This document shows, in pieces, positions 16,466 through 25,099 of a stretch of 57,922 nucleotides of DNA. The DNA comes from CAZIPN01 sp964541225. GTDB lineage: Bacteria; Actinomycetota; Coriobacteriia; Anaerosomatales; JAAXUF01. Position 1 is the first letter of the stretch; every line of letters begins with the position of its first letter. The position numbers were made by a program, and so were the translations under genes. The stretch is from NCBI GenBank assembly GCA_964541225.1, contig CAZIPN010000012.1:1-57922 (forward strand). Reading direction: 5' to 3'. The notes under the pieces were generated by a model. The model did no database searches. It saw only the letters and a program-made list of their open reading frames with translations, and had not been told where the DNA came from.

Positions 16466-17703
16466 TGCCTGCCCGGGAGTACGCCGGTGGTCCGGTTGCT
16501 CGGTACTTGCTCTTGGGATCAGCTGTCTTCCTGACGGTGTTCGGGCTCGTCATGGTGTACTCGGCGTCGTCGATCTCCGCCCTGGTGAAGGAGGGTTCTT
16601 CCTACTACTTCGTTGTGCGGCAGCTGATCTACGTCGGCGTCGGCGTCCCGATCGCGCTTGTTGCCTCGCGCTTCGACTACCGGCGCTTTCAGGGCTTTCT
16701 GGGCATGCAAGTCTGGGTGATCACCGTTGGGATGCTCGTGGCCACATACGTGCTTGGAGTGGCGCGCGGAGGTGCCCGGCGGTGGATACCGTTCGGCTTC
16801 TTCAACTTGCAGCCTTCCGAACTCGCGAAGATCGCCTGTGTGTTGGTTGCCGCCATGCTGGCTGTGGAGTGGAGACGGCGCCGGCTGAGTACGCCGGCCT
16901 ACCTTCGCAGGCTCGGGATCTTCGTTGGAATTCCAGCCGTGCTCATCGTCTTCCAGCCCGATCTGGGCACGGCTTTCCTGATGGCCATGGGTGTGGCAAT
17001 CGTTCTGTTCTTGGGTGGGATCGAGCTGCGGTGGGTGTATGCGGCGGGAGGACTGCTCATAACCGTCGGTGTCATCGCAATAGTGCTTACGCCGTGGAGA
17101 ATCGCCCGGATCTTGGGCGCATTGGACCCTTGGTCTGAGGCGCAGGGTAGGGGTTACCAGGGTGTCCAAGCCCTGCTTGCCTTTGGAACCGGTGGCATCA
17201 AGGGCGTCGGGCTGGGGTTGTCTCGGCAGAAATGGTTCTACCTGCCGGAGTCACACACTGATTTCATCTTCGCGATGGTTGGCGAAGAAGCGGGACTGAT
17301 CGGCACGCTCGCCGTCGTCGCCGCGTTTGCGGTGCTCGTCTTTGCTGGCTTCAAGATCGCTATGGGAGCTCGTGACCAATACGGGCGCCTCATTGCGGGC
17401 GCACTGACCGGCATGCTGGGACTGCAAGCGGTGCTCAACATGGCTGCTGTGACGGGGTTGTTCCCGGTGACAGGCAAGCCACTGCCCTTCATGAGCTACG
17501 GAGGCTCGTCGATGCTTGTGACTTTGGCGTGCGTCGGCCTCATCCTCTCCGTGTCGCAGTATGGTGCCTGCGCGCCTGGCGCCGTACAGGCTCCGCCGAG
17601 GAGAAAGGAGCCGTCCCGTGCGAGTTCTGATGAGCGGCGGGGGAACAGCAGGCCACGTGTATCCCGCGCTGGCGGTCGCAAGCCGGTTCAGCGACGCGCA
17701 TGA
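16465..17703 (+). CDS. ftsW: Septal peptidoglycan polymerase FtsW
   Basis: SEDS-family glycosyltransferase, 412 aa, about 10 membrane segments. Motifs: VMVYSASSISALV, RWIPFGFFNLQPSELAKI, VFQPDLGTAFL, WYLPESHTDFIFA-type loop (FYLPESHTDFIFAMVGEEAG) and LPFMSYGGSSM. The last ~45 residues are a basic, Arg/Pro/Ser-rich cytoplasmic tail (PPRRKEPSRASSDERRG), 28 of them encoded where the gene overlaps murG by 86 nt. The GGAGG site lies ~10 nt before the ATG. Pairs with FtsI. A frameshift that lengthens the tail cannot be excluded. Confidence 0.95.
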   Translation: MPAREYAGGPVARYLLLGSAVFLTVFGLVMVYSASSISALVKEGSSYYFVVRQLIYVGVGVPIALVASRFDYRRFQGFLGMQVWVITVGMLVATYVLGVARGGARRWIPFGFFNLQPSELAKIACVLVAAMLAVEWRRRRLSTPAYLRRLGIFVGIPAVLIVFQPDLGTAFLMAMGVAIVLFLGGIELRWVYAAGGLLITVGVIAIVLTPWRIARILGALDPWSEAQGRGYQGVQALLAFGTGGIKGVGLGLSRQKWFYLPESHTDFIFAMVGEEAGLIGTLAVVAAFAVLVFAGFKIAMGARDQYGRLIAGALTGMLGLQAVLNMAAVTGLFPVTGKPLPFMSYGGSSMLVTLACVGLILSVSQYGACAPGAVQAPPRRKEPSRASSDERRGNSRPRVSRAGGRKPVQRRA

Positions 17704-18766
17704 CGAGGTCTCCTTTGTCGGGACACCCAATGGGCTGGAAGCAAGACTGGTTCCTGAGGCCGGCATTCCATTTAAGGGACTCGATGCGGCGGGCTTCGAT
17801 CGCGGTCGTCCGTGGACGCTGATCACGTCAAGCATTCGGCTCGCTGTTTCGACCTTCACTGCGGCTCGGTGGCTTACCACGATCAAGCCCGATGTCGTGA
17901 TGGGATTCGGCGGCTACGTGTCCATTCCTGTCGGAATGGCTGCAGCGCTCAAGGGCATACCGTTGGTTCTTCACGAGCAGAATTCCGTCCCCGGGATGGC
18001 GAACAAGTTCCTGTCGCGATGGGCGATTCGTATCGGAGCGACGTATGAAGAGTCCGCGCGGTGGCTCATGCATCCAGAGAGGGTTGAGTTCACGGGCAAT
18101 CCCGTACGTTCTGCCGTTCTCGGTGCGAGCCGGGCTGCTTCCAGAGAAGCCCTCGGCGTGGCGGACAACAAGGTCATGCTGCTCGTGTTCGGCGGCAGCC
18201 AGGGCGCGCAACATCTGAACTCGGCTTTGATCGGCATCCACGACCGGCTGCTGGCCCTTCCCGATGTGGAGGTATTTCACGTCGCGGGTCCCAGGGATGC
18301 CCAGCGCATGCGAGACGCTTTGGACGCTGCCGGTGGGGACGGCGACGGACGATGGAGAGTCATCGACTACATGAACGACATGGGTTCTGCGTTGGCCGCG
18401 AGCGATCTTGTCGTCGCCCGGGCTGGCGCCACTTCAATCGCCGAGATCACGGCGCTCGGTCTGCCTGCGGTGTTGGTTCCGTATCCATACGCGACCGATG
18501 ATCACCAGACCAAGAACGCCTCAGCGATGGTTGAGCAGGGCGCTGCTGAGCGAATAGCGGACTCTGAACTTGACGGTGAACGACTTGGTGACGCAGTGAC
18601 TGAGCTGCTCGCTGATCCCGTTCGCCGTGCTAGCATGGCAGCCGCATCCAAGGCATTGGGAAGGCCGGGTGCAGCCGAGCACGTTGCACGACTTGCTCGG
18701 GCAGTGGCCGCCGGAGGTGCATCGCGCAACGATGACGACGACACGAAAGAGGATCCCGTTGCCTGA
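17618..18766 (+). CDS. murG: Undecaprenyl-PP-MurNAc-pentapeptide GlcNAc transferase
   Basis: GT28 glycosyltransferase converting lipid I to lipid II at the inner membrane face, 382 aa. The GTG at 17618, with an AAAGGAG site 7 nt upstream, gives the conserved start VRVLMSGGGTAGHVYPALA. Other motifs: DVVMGFGGYVSIPVG, LHEQNSVPGMANKFL, GNPVRSAVL, FGGSQGAQHLN, ARAGATSIAEITALGLPA and PYPYATDDHQTKNA. The first 86 nt lie inside ftsW in another frame. A start downstream of the overlap would delete the conserved GGGTAGH loop, so the overlap is required. Confidence 0.97.
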   Translation: MRVLMSGGGTAGHVYPALAVASRFSDAHDEVSFVGTPNGLEARLVPEAGIPFKGLDAAGFDRGRPWTLITSSIRLAVSTFTAARWLTTIKPDVVMGFGGYVSIPVGMAAALKGIPLVLHEQNSVPGMANKFLSRWAIRIGATYEESARWLMHPERVEFTGNPVRSAVLGASRAASREALGVADNKVMLLVFGGSQGAQHLNSALIGIHDRLLALPDVEVFHVAGPRDAQRMRDALDAAGGDGDGRWRVIDYMNDMGSALAASDLVVARAGATSIAEITALGLPAVLVPYPYATDDHQTKNASAMVEQGAAERIADSELDGERLGDAVTELLADPVRRASMAAASKALGRPGAAEHVARLARAVAAGGASRNDDDDTKEDPVA

Positions 18767-20162
18767 GAAGACATACGCGCATTTCATCGGTGCCGGCGGT
18801 GCTGGGATGAGCGGCATCGCGCTCGTGTTGGCGGCACGCGGGGTGCGGGTTACCGGCAGTGACCTGAAGGAGTCCCGATACTCGCGTGCGCTGGTCGATG
18901 CTGGGATTCCCGTGACGATCGGGCATGCTGCAGAGAATCTCGGCGACCCGGAAGTCGTGGTCATATCGTCGGCCGTTCCTGAGAACAATCCTGAACTCGT
19001 GGAGGCTCGGCGACGGAATATCGAAGTGTGGCCTCGGGCACGCATGCTTGCACATCTGGCGGGTGAGCGCCGCACGATTGCCGTCGCTGGAACACACGGG
19101 AAGACGACCACGAGTTCAATGGTCGCATCGATCCTTGCTCGACTCGGGCTGGAGCCGACATTTCTCATTGGTGGGCAGGTCACCGATTTTGGCACCAACG
19201 CCGTCAACGGCGCCGGTGAGCACTTCGTGGTAGAGGCCGACGAGTCGGATGGTTCCTTCGTCTACCTCGACCCCTATGTTGCGGTTGTGACCAACATCGA
19301 GGCCGACCACCTTGACCACTATGGGACGCTCGAGCGTGTCGAAGAAGGTTTCGTCGACTTCATGGCGCGTACAACCGAAGATGGCGTGCTGGTTGTATGT
19401 GGGGATCAGCCGAGACTAGTCGAGCTGGCCCGATCGGTTGGACGCCGCGTCCTCACGTATGGGTTCGGCGAGCAGTGCGATGTCAAGGCGGTCGTCAAGG
19501 GACGCGAGGGCATTGGGCTGCGCTTCGAGATCGAGATGCCGGATGGTGCGACCGCTCAGAGTGTGACGAGCATTCCAGGTGTCCACATGGTGTCGAATGC
19601 GGCGGCTGCTCTCACCGCGACGTGGGCGCTGGGCCTGGATCTTGAGGAGGTGGCGCAGGGTCTACGCTCGTTTCGCGGTGTGCGGCGAAGGTTCAACCTC
19701 GTTGGCGAGCACGACGGCGTGACGGTTGTCGATGACTATGCACATCACCCGACCGAGATACGGGCGACCGTGGCTGCAGCCAGGACTCTGGACTTCGAGA
19801 GAGTGGTCGTCCTGTTCCAGGCGCACCACTACTCTCGCACGGAAGTGCTTGCTGAGCAGTTCGGCGAAGCGTTCGTCGACGCCGACATCTCCGTCATCAT
19901 GGACATCTACGCTGGTTCCGAAGAGATCCCGATCCCCGGCGTAACCGGCAAGACGATTCTGGACGCGATTCTGCGCGCGCATCCTCGGGCACAAGCGGCG
20001 TATCTGCCACACCGAACGGACATCGTTGCATACCTTGCCGACCGCGTACGCCCTGGCGACGTCGTGTTCACTATGGGCGCCGGCGACGTATCGCTCATTG
20101 GGCCTGAACTGCTACGGGAGATGGCAGAGCGCTCGAATAAGGAAGCTGTGAGGTGTCAGTAG
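18759..20162 (+). CDS. murC: UDP-MurNAc:L-alanine ligase
   Basis: First amino-acid-adding Mur ligase, 467 aa from this start. Motifs: HFIGAGGAGMSGIALVL, ITSSAVPENNPEL-type (VISSAVPENNPEL), AVAGTHGKTTTSSMV (P-loop), EADESDGSFVYL, TNIEADHLDHYG, VVDDYAHHPTEI and LFQAHHYSRT. I favour TTG 18759, which overlaps murG by 8 nt and has an AAAGAGGA site. ATG 18732 (9 residues longer) is an alternative without a clear site. Overlaps murB by 10 nt. Confidence 0.95.
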   Translation: MPEKTYAHFIGAGGAGMSGIALVLAARGVRVTGSDLKESRYSRALVDAGIPVTIGHAAENLGDPEVVVISSAVPENNPELVEARRRNIEVWPRARMLAHLAGERRTIAVAGTHGKTTTSSMVASILARLGLEPTFLIGGQVTDFGTNAVNGAGEHFVVEADESDGSFVYLDPYVAVVTNIEADHLDHYGTLERVEEGFVDFMARTTEDGVLVVCGDQPRLVELARSVGRRVLTYGFGEQCDVKAVVKGREGIGLRFEIEMPDGATAQSVTSIPGVHMVSNAAAALTATWALGLDLEEVAQGLRSFRGVRRRFNLVGEHDGVTVVDDYAHHPTEIRATVAAARTLDFERVVVLFQAHHYSRTEVLAEQFGEAFVDADISVIMDIYAGSEEIPIPGVTGKTILDAILRAHPRAQAAYLPHRTDIVAYLADRVRPGDVVFTMGAGDVSLIGPELLREMAERSNKEAVRCQ

Positions 20163-21070
20163 AGCGGGCGTCAGGTCGGCTCCGAGACGCTATTTCGGGC
20201 CCCGTCAGTGTTGGCGAACCTCTCTCGCGGCATACCACGTTTCGCATTGGTGGTCCCGCCGCGCTTTTCGTGGAATGCGCAACCGTGTCAGACCTCGCCC
20301 TCGCATTGGCCGTGCTTGCCGAAGAGGACGTCGACTGGACTGTCTTGGGCAAAGGAAGCAACATTCTCGTTTCGGACTCGGGATATGACGGAGCGGTGCT
20401 TGTCCTCGGTCGCGACTTCAAGCGGCATGCGCTTGAGGAGGATCACCTTCGGACAGGCGCTGCCGTGGTGCTCGCGGCCGTCGTTCAAGATGCCTTCAAG
20501 ATGGGTGTGTCCGGGCTCGAGTTCGCTGTGGGGATCCCCGGCACGGTGGGGGGTGCTCTTGCGATGAACGCCGGTACTCGCGATGAGTGGATCGGCTCGA
20601 TCGTCGAATCCGTCACCCTGTTCGAGCCCGGGCGTGGTCTTGCCAGCATGCGGGGTCCGGAAGTAGCGTGGGACTATAGACGCAGCGGTTTGGCTGGCCG
20701 AGGCATCGTGGTTGAAGCCGTACTGCGGGTGACGCGCAGCGACGAGGTCGGTATTCGGCGCGCGATGGAGGCCAGCTTGCGTCGGCGCAAACGCACTCAG
20801 CCTTTGTCTGCGTTGAGTGCCGGCAGTGTGTTCGTGAACCCGGAAGGTGATTCGGCCGGTCGTCTGATTGAGGCAGCGGGATTGAAGGGTTTCCGAATCG
20901 GAGGTGCTGCGGTTTCGGAGATGCACGCGAATTTCATCGTGAACGTGGGTGGCGCGACCGCAGATGACGTTGTGGCCTTGATCCATCTCATTCGGGAGAC
21001 CGTTGGGGAAGCGAATGGCATCGAACTCAGGCCGGAGATCAGGTTCCTCGGGACGTTCGTCGAGCCGTGA
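20153..21070 (+). CDS. murB: UDP-N-acetylenolpyruvoylglucosamine reductase
   Basis: FAD-dependent reductase giving UDP-MurNAc, 305 aa, the short type II size. Motifs: LSRHTTFRIGGPAALFVEC, VLGKGSNILVSDSGYDG (FAD loop), VGIPGTVGGALAMNAGTR, RSGLAGRGIVVEAVL, and AGSVFVNPEGDSAGRLIEAAG with the catalytic Ser, plus MHANFIVN. It uses a GTG start inside the murC end and ends 56 nt inside ftsQ. Confidence 0.96.
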   Translation: MSVERASGRLRDAISGPVSVGEPLSRHTTFRIGGPAALFVECATVSDLALALAVLAEEDVDWTVLGKGSNILVSDSGYDGAVLVLGRDFKRHALEEDHLRTGAAVVLAAVVQDAFKMGVSGLEFAVGIPGTVGGALAMNAGTRDEWIGSIVESVTLFEPGRGLASMRGPEVAWDYRRSGLAGRGIVVEAVLRVTRSDEVGIRRAMEASLRRRKRTQPLSALSAGSVFVNPEGDSAGRLIEAAGLKGFRIGGAAVSEMHANFIVNVGGATADDVVALIHLIRETVGEANGIELRPEIRFLGTFVEP

Positions 21071-22007
21071 TCGCGTAGTCATCGGAGCTGATCAGACATC
21101 ACAGGTTCGGAAGGCGAACACTCGGCTAGTGCGTGAAACCGAGAAGAAGCGAGCTGCGCAGCGCGCATCCGCAGAGCGAACCGGCGCGCGCGTGCCTCGC
21201 GTACCATCGGCGAGTTCTCGAGCGTCCTCGGCAGGACGTCGAGTGGCCAATCAGAAGCGCGATGATCGGGACAAGCGACGCCGGCAGATGGCCCACCGAC
21301 GTGTGCTTGCGTTGGCATTCATCATGGTCGTCCTCGCCGGGATTGTGTGGGGGATAACCTGGCTGTGGCAAGCGCCCCTGTTCACAATCGACACCGTCGA
21401 CGTGACCGGTGAACACCGTCTGGGGAGGGCCGACGTTCTGGCTCTCGCGGCCATCCCGTCCAACGCGACGCTGCTTCGGTTGCCCAAACAAGAGATAACC
21501 GCACGAATCGAAGCTTCACCCTGGGTCGCTTCGGTGCAGATTTCGCGGGAATTTCCCCATGCTGTTGCGATTGCCGTGACGGAGCGCACTCCCGCTGCGC
21601 TGGTTGACACTGGATCAGAGGGGCAGTGGCTTGCGTCTGCGGACGGTCATTGGCTTGTGAAGCGGACTAATGAGCCAACCGGGACACTCGTGCCCGTGCA
21701 AGACGTTCCGAACCTGCGGCCACTGCCCAATAGGGCCGTTGGGTCGGCGGAACTGAGAAATGCGCTTGCGGTGATCGCCGGGATCAGCCCGCAGACCAGA
21801 AGCAAGACGAAGTACGTCTCCGCGGCCACCGTCGAGAAGACGGTGCTGGTCCTCAAGAACGATGTGCAGATATTCGTGGGATCTTCAGAAGACATTGCGA
21901 AGAAGGATCTCATTGCGCGAGGGATATTGAGTACCGAGAAGAACGTCGTCTACATCAACGTTCGAGCGACCCCACCTACGGTGCGCGGATTGAGTCCGAC
22001 ACACTAG
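21015..22007 (+). CDS. ftsQ: Cell division protein FtsQ (POTRA domain)
   Basis: 330-aa bitopic division protein. A long Ser/Arg/Lys-rich cytoplasmic N-terminus (~residues 1-95) is followed by one membrane segment (LALAFIMVVLAGIVWGITWL), a POTRA domain (PLFTIDTVDVTGEHRLGRADVL, with LLRLPKQEI and FPHAVAIAVTERTPAAL), and the FtsQ beta domain. It organises FtsL/FtsB and regulates FtsWI. The ATG at 21015 overlaps murB by 56 nt; the overlap encodes only the disordered tail, so a later GTG (~21129) is possible. Confidence 0.9.
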   Translation: MASNSGRRSGSSGRSSSRDRVVIGADQTSQVRKANTRLVRETEKKRAAQRASAERTGARVPRVPSASSRASSAGRRVANQKRDDRDKRRRQMAHRRVLALAFIMVVLAGIVWGITWLWQAPLFTIDTVDVTGEHRLGRADVLALAAIPSNATLLRLPKQEITARIEASPWVASVQISREFPHAVAIAVTERTPAALVDTGSEGQWLASADGHWLVKRTNEPTGTLVPVQDVPNLRPLPNRAVGSAELRNALAVIAGISPQTRSKTKYVSAATVEKTVLVLKNDVQIFVGSSEDIAKKDLIARGILSTEKNVVYINVRATPPTVRGLSPTH

Positions 22008-22085
22008 CGATCAGCGACTCTCCCCGAGCCAGGAGCACCGCCAGCAAACGCCAACGTATGCGACGGTGAGAAACGCTAGACGTTC

Positions 22086-22101
22086 CCCCCTTGCGTGGGG
22101 G
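22086..22101 (+). repeat. GC hairpin upstream of ftsZ
   Basis: CCCCC (22086-22090), loop TTGCGT, GGGGG (22097-22101): a 5-bp all-GC hairpin in the 192-nt ftsQ-ftsZ gap. A second small inverted repeat, TCAAC/GTTGA, lies near 22147-22161. They may tune ftsZ transcription or mRNA stability. A TTGACT at 22120 could be a -35, but I find no matching -10. Confidence 0.4.
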
Positions 22102-22199
22102 ATAAGGTTTATGCGAAGATTGACTGTTCTACTCGCACAGTAACGGTCAACTTGAGGTTGATAGTAGCGGAGTGACCGCCTTCGCAGGGAGGGTCAAGA

Positions 22200-23282
22200 A
22201 TGCTCGAAACGGGTGCAAACTACCTGGCCGTGATCAAGGTCGTAGGCGTCGGTGGCGGTGGCACAAACGCCATCAACAGAATGGTTGAGGCGGGCGTCAA
22301 GGGTGTGGAGTTCATCGCGGTGAACACCGATGCCCAGGCGCTTCTGATGTCAGATGCGGACTATAAGGTCCACGTAGGGGTGAACCTCACGAAGGGCCTT
22401 GGCGCTGGAGCCGATCCTGATGTTGGCTTCCAGGCTGCCGAGGAGAATCGGGCTGAGATCAGGGAGGCGCTTCAAGGCGCCGACATGGTCTTCGTCACCG
22501 CTGGTGAGGGAGGCGGCACTGGTACCGGGGCTGCTCCCGTGATTGCCGAGATTGCGAAGGAAGAAATTGGGGCGTTGACGGTCGGTGTGGTGACGCGGCC
22601 GTTTGCATTTGAAGGACGCAAGCGAGCCGTGCAGGCCGAAGATGGCATCAAGCGGTTGAGTGACGTCGTAGACACTCTCATCGTGATCCCGAACGACAGG
22701 TTGCTGCAGGTGGCCGACAAGAAGACGTCGATCCTTGACGCTTTCCGGATTGCGGATGACATTCTCAGGCAAGGGACCCAGGGCATCACCGATCTGATCA
22801 CGGTTCCCGGTCTGATCAACCTGGACTTCGCGGATGTCCGGACGATCATGCAAGACGCCGGCTCGGCGCTCATGGGCATCGGCATGGCGAGCGGGGACAG
22901 CCGTGCGCATGAGGCAGCCAAGGCCGCGATATCGAGTCCGCTTCTCGAGTCTTCGATTCAGGGCGCCGCTGGAGTCCTGCTTTCTATCTCGGGCGGAAGC
23001 GACCTGGGGTTGTTCGAAGTCAACGAGGCCGCGGAGGTTGTGTCGACCGCCGCAGCCCCGGATGCCAACATCATTTTCGGCGCCGTGATTGATGACTCGA
23101 TGATGGATCAGATCCGGGTGACGGTCATTGCGACTGGTTTCGATGGGCGTCGCAAACAGGAGACAATGTCCTTCGCCGCATCAGAGGAAGAAGAAGCTGG
23201 CACGCCGTTCGTGCCAACATTTGAGCCAATCAACGAGGATGAGCTGGATATCCCCGCGTTTCTCAAGAAGCGCAGTTTCTAG
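22200..23282 (+). CDS. ftsZ: Cell division protein FtsZ
   Basis: Tubulin-like GTPase forming the Z-ring, 360 aa. Motifs: VVGVGGGGTNAINRM, VNTDAQAL, the tubulin signature GEGGGTGTGAAPVIAEIA, PNDRLLQVADKKTS, the synergy (T7) loop VPGLINLDFADV, and the C-terminal anchor peptide DIPAFLKKRSF after a very short acidic linker (~20 aa). Unlike many actinobacterial FtsZ proteins it has almost no disordered linker. GGAGG lies 8 nt upstream of the ATG. With no ftsA present, SepF (25799) is the likely membrane anchor. Confidence 0.98.
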   Translation: MLETGANYLAVIKVVGVGGGGTNAINRMVEAGVKGVEFIAVNTDAQALLMSDADYKVHVGVNLTKGLGAGADPDVGFQAAEENRAEIREALQGADMVFVTAGEGGGTGTGAAPVIAEIAKEEIGALTVGVVTRPFAFEGRKRAVQAEDGIKRLSDVVDTLIVIPNDRLLQVADKKTSILDAFRIADDILRQGTQGITDLITVPGLINLDFADVRTIMQDAGSALMGIGMASGDSRAHEAAKAAISSPLLESSIQGAAGVLLSISGGSDLGLFEVNEAAEVVSTAAAPDANIIFGAVIDDSMMDQIRVTVIATGFDGRRKQETMSFAASEEEEAGTPFVPTFEPINEDELDIPAFLKKRSF

Positions 23283-23307
23283 GCTTCTGGGTCTCGAGAT
23301 TCGGTTT

Positions 23308-23351
23308 GGACCCAGTGGTGACGACGGCCGGACCTCGTCGCCACTGGGTCC
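23308..23351 (+). terminator. Strong hairpin after ftsZ (terminator or processing site)
   Basis: 16-bp inverted repeat: arms 23308-23323 (GGACCCAGTGGTGACG) and 23336-23351 (CGTCGCCACTGGGTCC), one G-T wobble, 12-nt loop. It starts 26 nt after the ftsZ stop. The downstream sequence has few Ts, so partial termination or 3'-end protection of ftsZ mRNA is more likely than complete termination. Confidence 0.75.
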
Positions 23352-23435
23352 TCTTGCGTCCGCTCCCCGGGGCGTGCGAGTCCCTGCGGCGTCTGCTCGG
23401 GATAGAGAGTCCCGAACTGGATGGAGAGGGGTGCA

Positions 23436-24260
23436 ATGTCGCAGGTACCAAGACCTCGCCTTGAGAGGGTTGAGCGGCATGGCGTTGGGTTCTGGACGGA
23501 TCTGAGCCTGACGCGCCAGTGCGGCATCACGGTTGCCTTCAGCGAACGCAAGGGCGGGACAAGCGATGGACCATATCGGTCACTGAATCTCTCTTCACGC
23601 GTGGGAGATGATCCCGCTCGTGTCGACGCGAATCGGTCGGTGTTTCTCGGTGCGGTGGATCTGGCAGCCCTCCGCGACCGCCTGACCACGGCCGAGGAAG
23701 TCCATGGCATCCATGTTGCGGCGGTCGGAGCGCGCGACGCTGGCGCTGGGGCGTTTGTCGGCGGGCAACATGGTGCGATACCTCACACTGACGCGCTTCT
23801 CACGTTGGAGAAGAACATCCCTTTGAGCCTGTGCTCGGCGGACTGCGTTCTCATCGTCCTCGTCACGCCTCGTCCGGCCGTGGCGGTTGTGCACGCGGGG
23901 TGGCGAGGAGCGCTGGCGTCGATTCCGGGGAAGGCCGTCGCGGAGATCTGTGCCGCGAGCCAGTCGGAGCCGTCAGAAGTCACGGTCTACATCGGCGCCC
24001 ACATTCGCGCGTGTCACTATGAGGTGAACGAGGATCTCTTGTCGCAATTTGCGGAGGTCTTCGGGCCTCAAGTGCAGCCTCAGCCGCGACATCTCGACCT
24101 CGACGTTGCCGTGACGACAAGCCTCGAGTCCGCGGGTGTTCTCGCGTGCAACATCGCGCGCATCGGCGTTTGCACTGCCGATGACTCTGGGCACTTCTTC
24201 TCCTATCGAGCAGAAGGGGGCTTGACGGGACGTCATGCGGCGCTGGTGTGCATACGGTGA
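23436..24260 (+). CDS. pgeF: Laccase-domain peptidoglycan editing factor / purine nucleoside phosphorylase
   Basis: YfiH/PgeF family, 274 aa. Members have zinc-dependent purine nucleoside phosphorylase or adenosine deaminase activity, and some edit muropeptide precursors. Motifs: FSERKGGTSDGPYRSLNLS, EEVHGIHV, the metal cluster LCSADCVLIV, VVHAGWRGALASI, YIGAHIRACHYEV and C-terminal GLTGRHAALV. ATG 23436 has a GGAGAGGGG site; an in-frame ATG lies at 23421. It follows ftsZ, as in many Gram-positives. Confidence 0.93.
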   Translation: MSQVPRPRLERVERHGVGFWTDLSLTRQCGITVAFSERKGGTSDGPYRSLNLSSRVGDDPARVDANRSVFLGAVDLAALRDRLTTAEEVHGIHVAAVGARDAGAGAFVGGQHGAIPHTDALLTLEKNIPLSLCSADCVLIVLVTPRPAVAVVHAGWRGALASIPGKAVAEICAASQSEPSEVTVYIGAHIRACHYEVNEDLLSQFAEVFGPQVQPQPRHLDLDVAVTTSLESAGVLACNIARIGVCTADDSGHFFSYRAEGGLTGRHAALVCIR

Positions 24261-24301
24261 TGCGGGCAGGCGACCGAGTGCCTCGGGGGCAGTAGGAGAT
24301 C

Positions 24302-24327
24302 AGCCTTGACGGGAGGTCAAGGCTTTG
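24302..24327 (+). terminator. Rho-independent terminator after pgeF
   Basis: Perfect 9-bp stem AGCCTTGAC (24302-24310) / GTCAAGGCT (24316-24324) with a 5-nt loop and a short T-run (TTT), 41 nt after the pgeF stop. It separates the dcw/pgeF transcript from phoU. Confidence 0.75.
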
Positions 24328-24357
24328 GGCCATTACGCAGCTTTGTCACAAACTCAC

Positions 24358-24387
24358 TGCAACAAGGCCCCCGAGCACGTCTATACT
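24358..24387 (+). promoter_or_regulatory. Predicted promoter of phoU
   Basis: TATACT at 24382-24387 (5/6 to consensus) with a weak TGCAAC 18 nt upstream, between a terminator and phoU. It would give phoU and the following genes their own transcription. Confidence 0.5.
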
Positions 24388-24421
24388 GTTCGGACAGACA
24401 GACGCACCTTGAGGAGCGGGC

Positions 24422-25096
24422 ATGCGCGATCAATTCCGAAAGGAACTCAAAGCCATTCACGCCGAAGTCGTGGGGATTCTCGAGTCGGTGATCGAAGCGA
24501 CCAGAGATGGAGTCACCTCTCTCATCACGGGCGACGAGGATCTGGCGCTCAAGGTGATCTCGGGCGATCAGGCGCTCGACAACCGGTGTGCGGATGTCGA
24601 GGAGCGAGTCATCGAGACAATTGCGACTCAGTCTCCCGTTGCACGGGATCTGCGCCTGTTGCAGTCGCTGGCATACATGGCGATCCGCCTTGAACGCATG
24701 GCCGATCTTGCCACCAACATTGCTAAGGCAGCGAAGCGCACCGCCGGTCGTCGTGGCCCGCAAACGCTCTACGATCTCATCCAGGCGCAGGGGAACCTTG
24801 TCTATCGGGTGCTCGACGCGACGCGCGAGGCGCTCGATAACCGCGATCTTGAACTCGCGCGCAAGCTCCCAGAACTCGACGAACCGATCGATCATCTCTA
24901 CAAGCAGTTCTTCCGCGAACTTGCGCGACTTTCCAACGAAGAAGACATCGAGTGGGCGTCGCTGATGGTGCTGGCGAGCCGGTATCTGGAGCGCATCGCC
25001 GACAACGCGGTCGATATTGGCGAGCGTATTGCGTACTTGATCACGGGTGAGCGCGGGCTTCACAGCGAGCCCATCACGACTCCGAAGTCGGAGTAG
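24422..25096 (+). CDS. phoU: PhoU-family phosphate signalling protein
   Basis: 224-aa all-helical PhoU, which links the Pst transporter to phosphate signalling and binds metals. Two PhoU repeats are visible: one with QALDNRCADVEERVIETIATQSP and PVARDLRLLQSLAYMAIRLERMADLATNIA (residues ~42-100), and a second with ASRYLERIADNAVDIGERIAYL near 178-200. The metal-site E/DxxxD motifs (ERMADLATN; ERIADNAVD) are present in both. GAGGAG lies 5 nt before the ATG. It is not next to pst genes; it sits in the division block ahead of yggS-sepF, an unusual place. Confidence 0.93.
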   Translation: MRDQFRKELKAIHAEVVGILESVIEATRDGVTSLITGDEDLALKVISGDQALDNRCADVEERVIETIATQSPVARDLRLLQSLAYMAIRLERMADLATNIAKAAKRTAGRRGPQTLYDLIQAQGNLVYRVLDATREALDNRDLELARKLPELDEPIDHLYKQFFRELARLSNEEDIEWASLMVLASRYLERIADNAVDIGERIAYLITGERGLHSEPITTPKSE

Positions 25097-25099
25097 CGC

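Noticed and set aside
17540..17703. ftsW frameshift or pseudogene
   Set aside because: All SEDS motifs through MSYGGSSM are intact and the tail is plausible; the overlap alone is not evidence of damage.
22110..22150. SigA promoter for ftsZ at TTGACT (22120)
   Set aside because: No -10 like hexamer is found 16-18 nt downstream, so I did not annotate a promoter.
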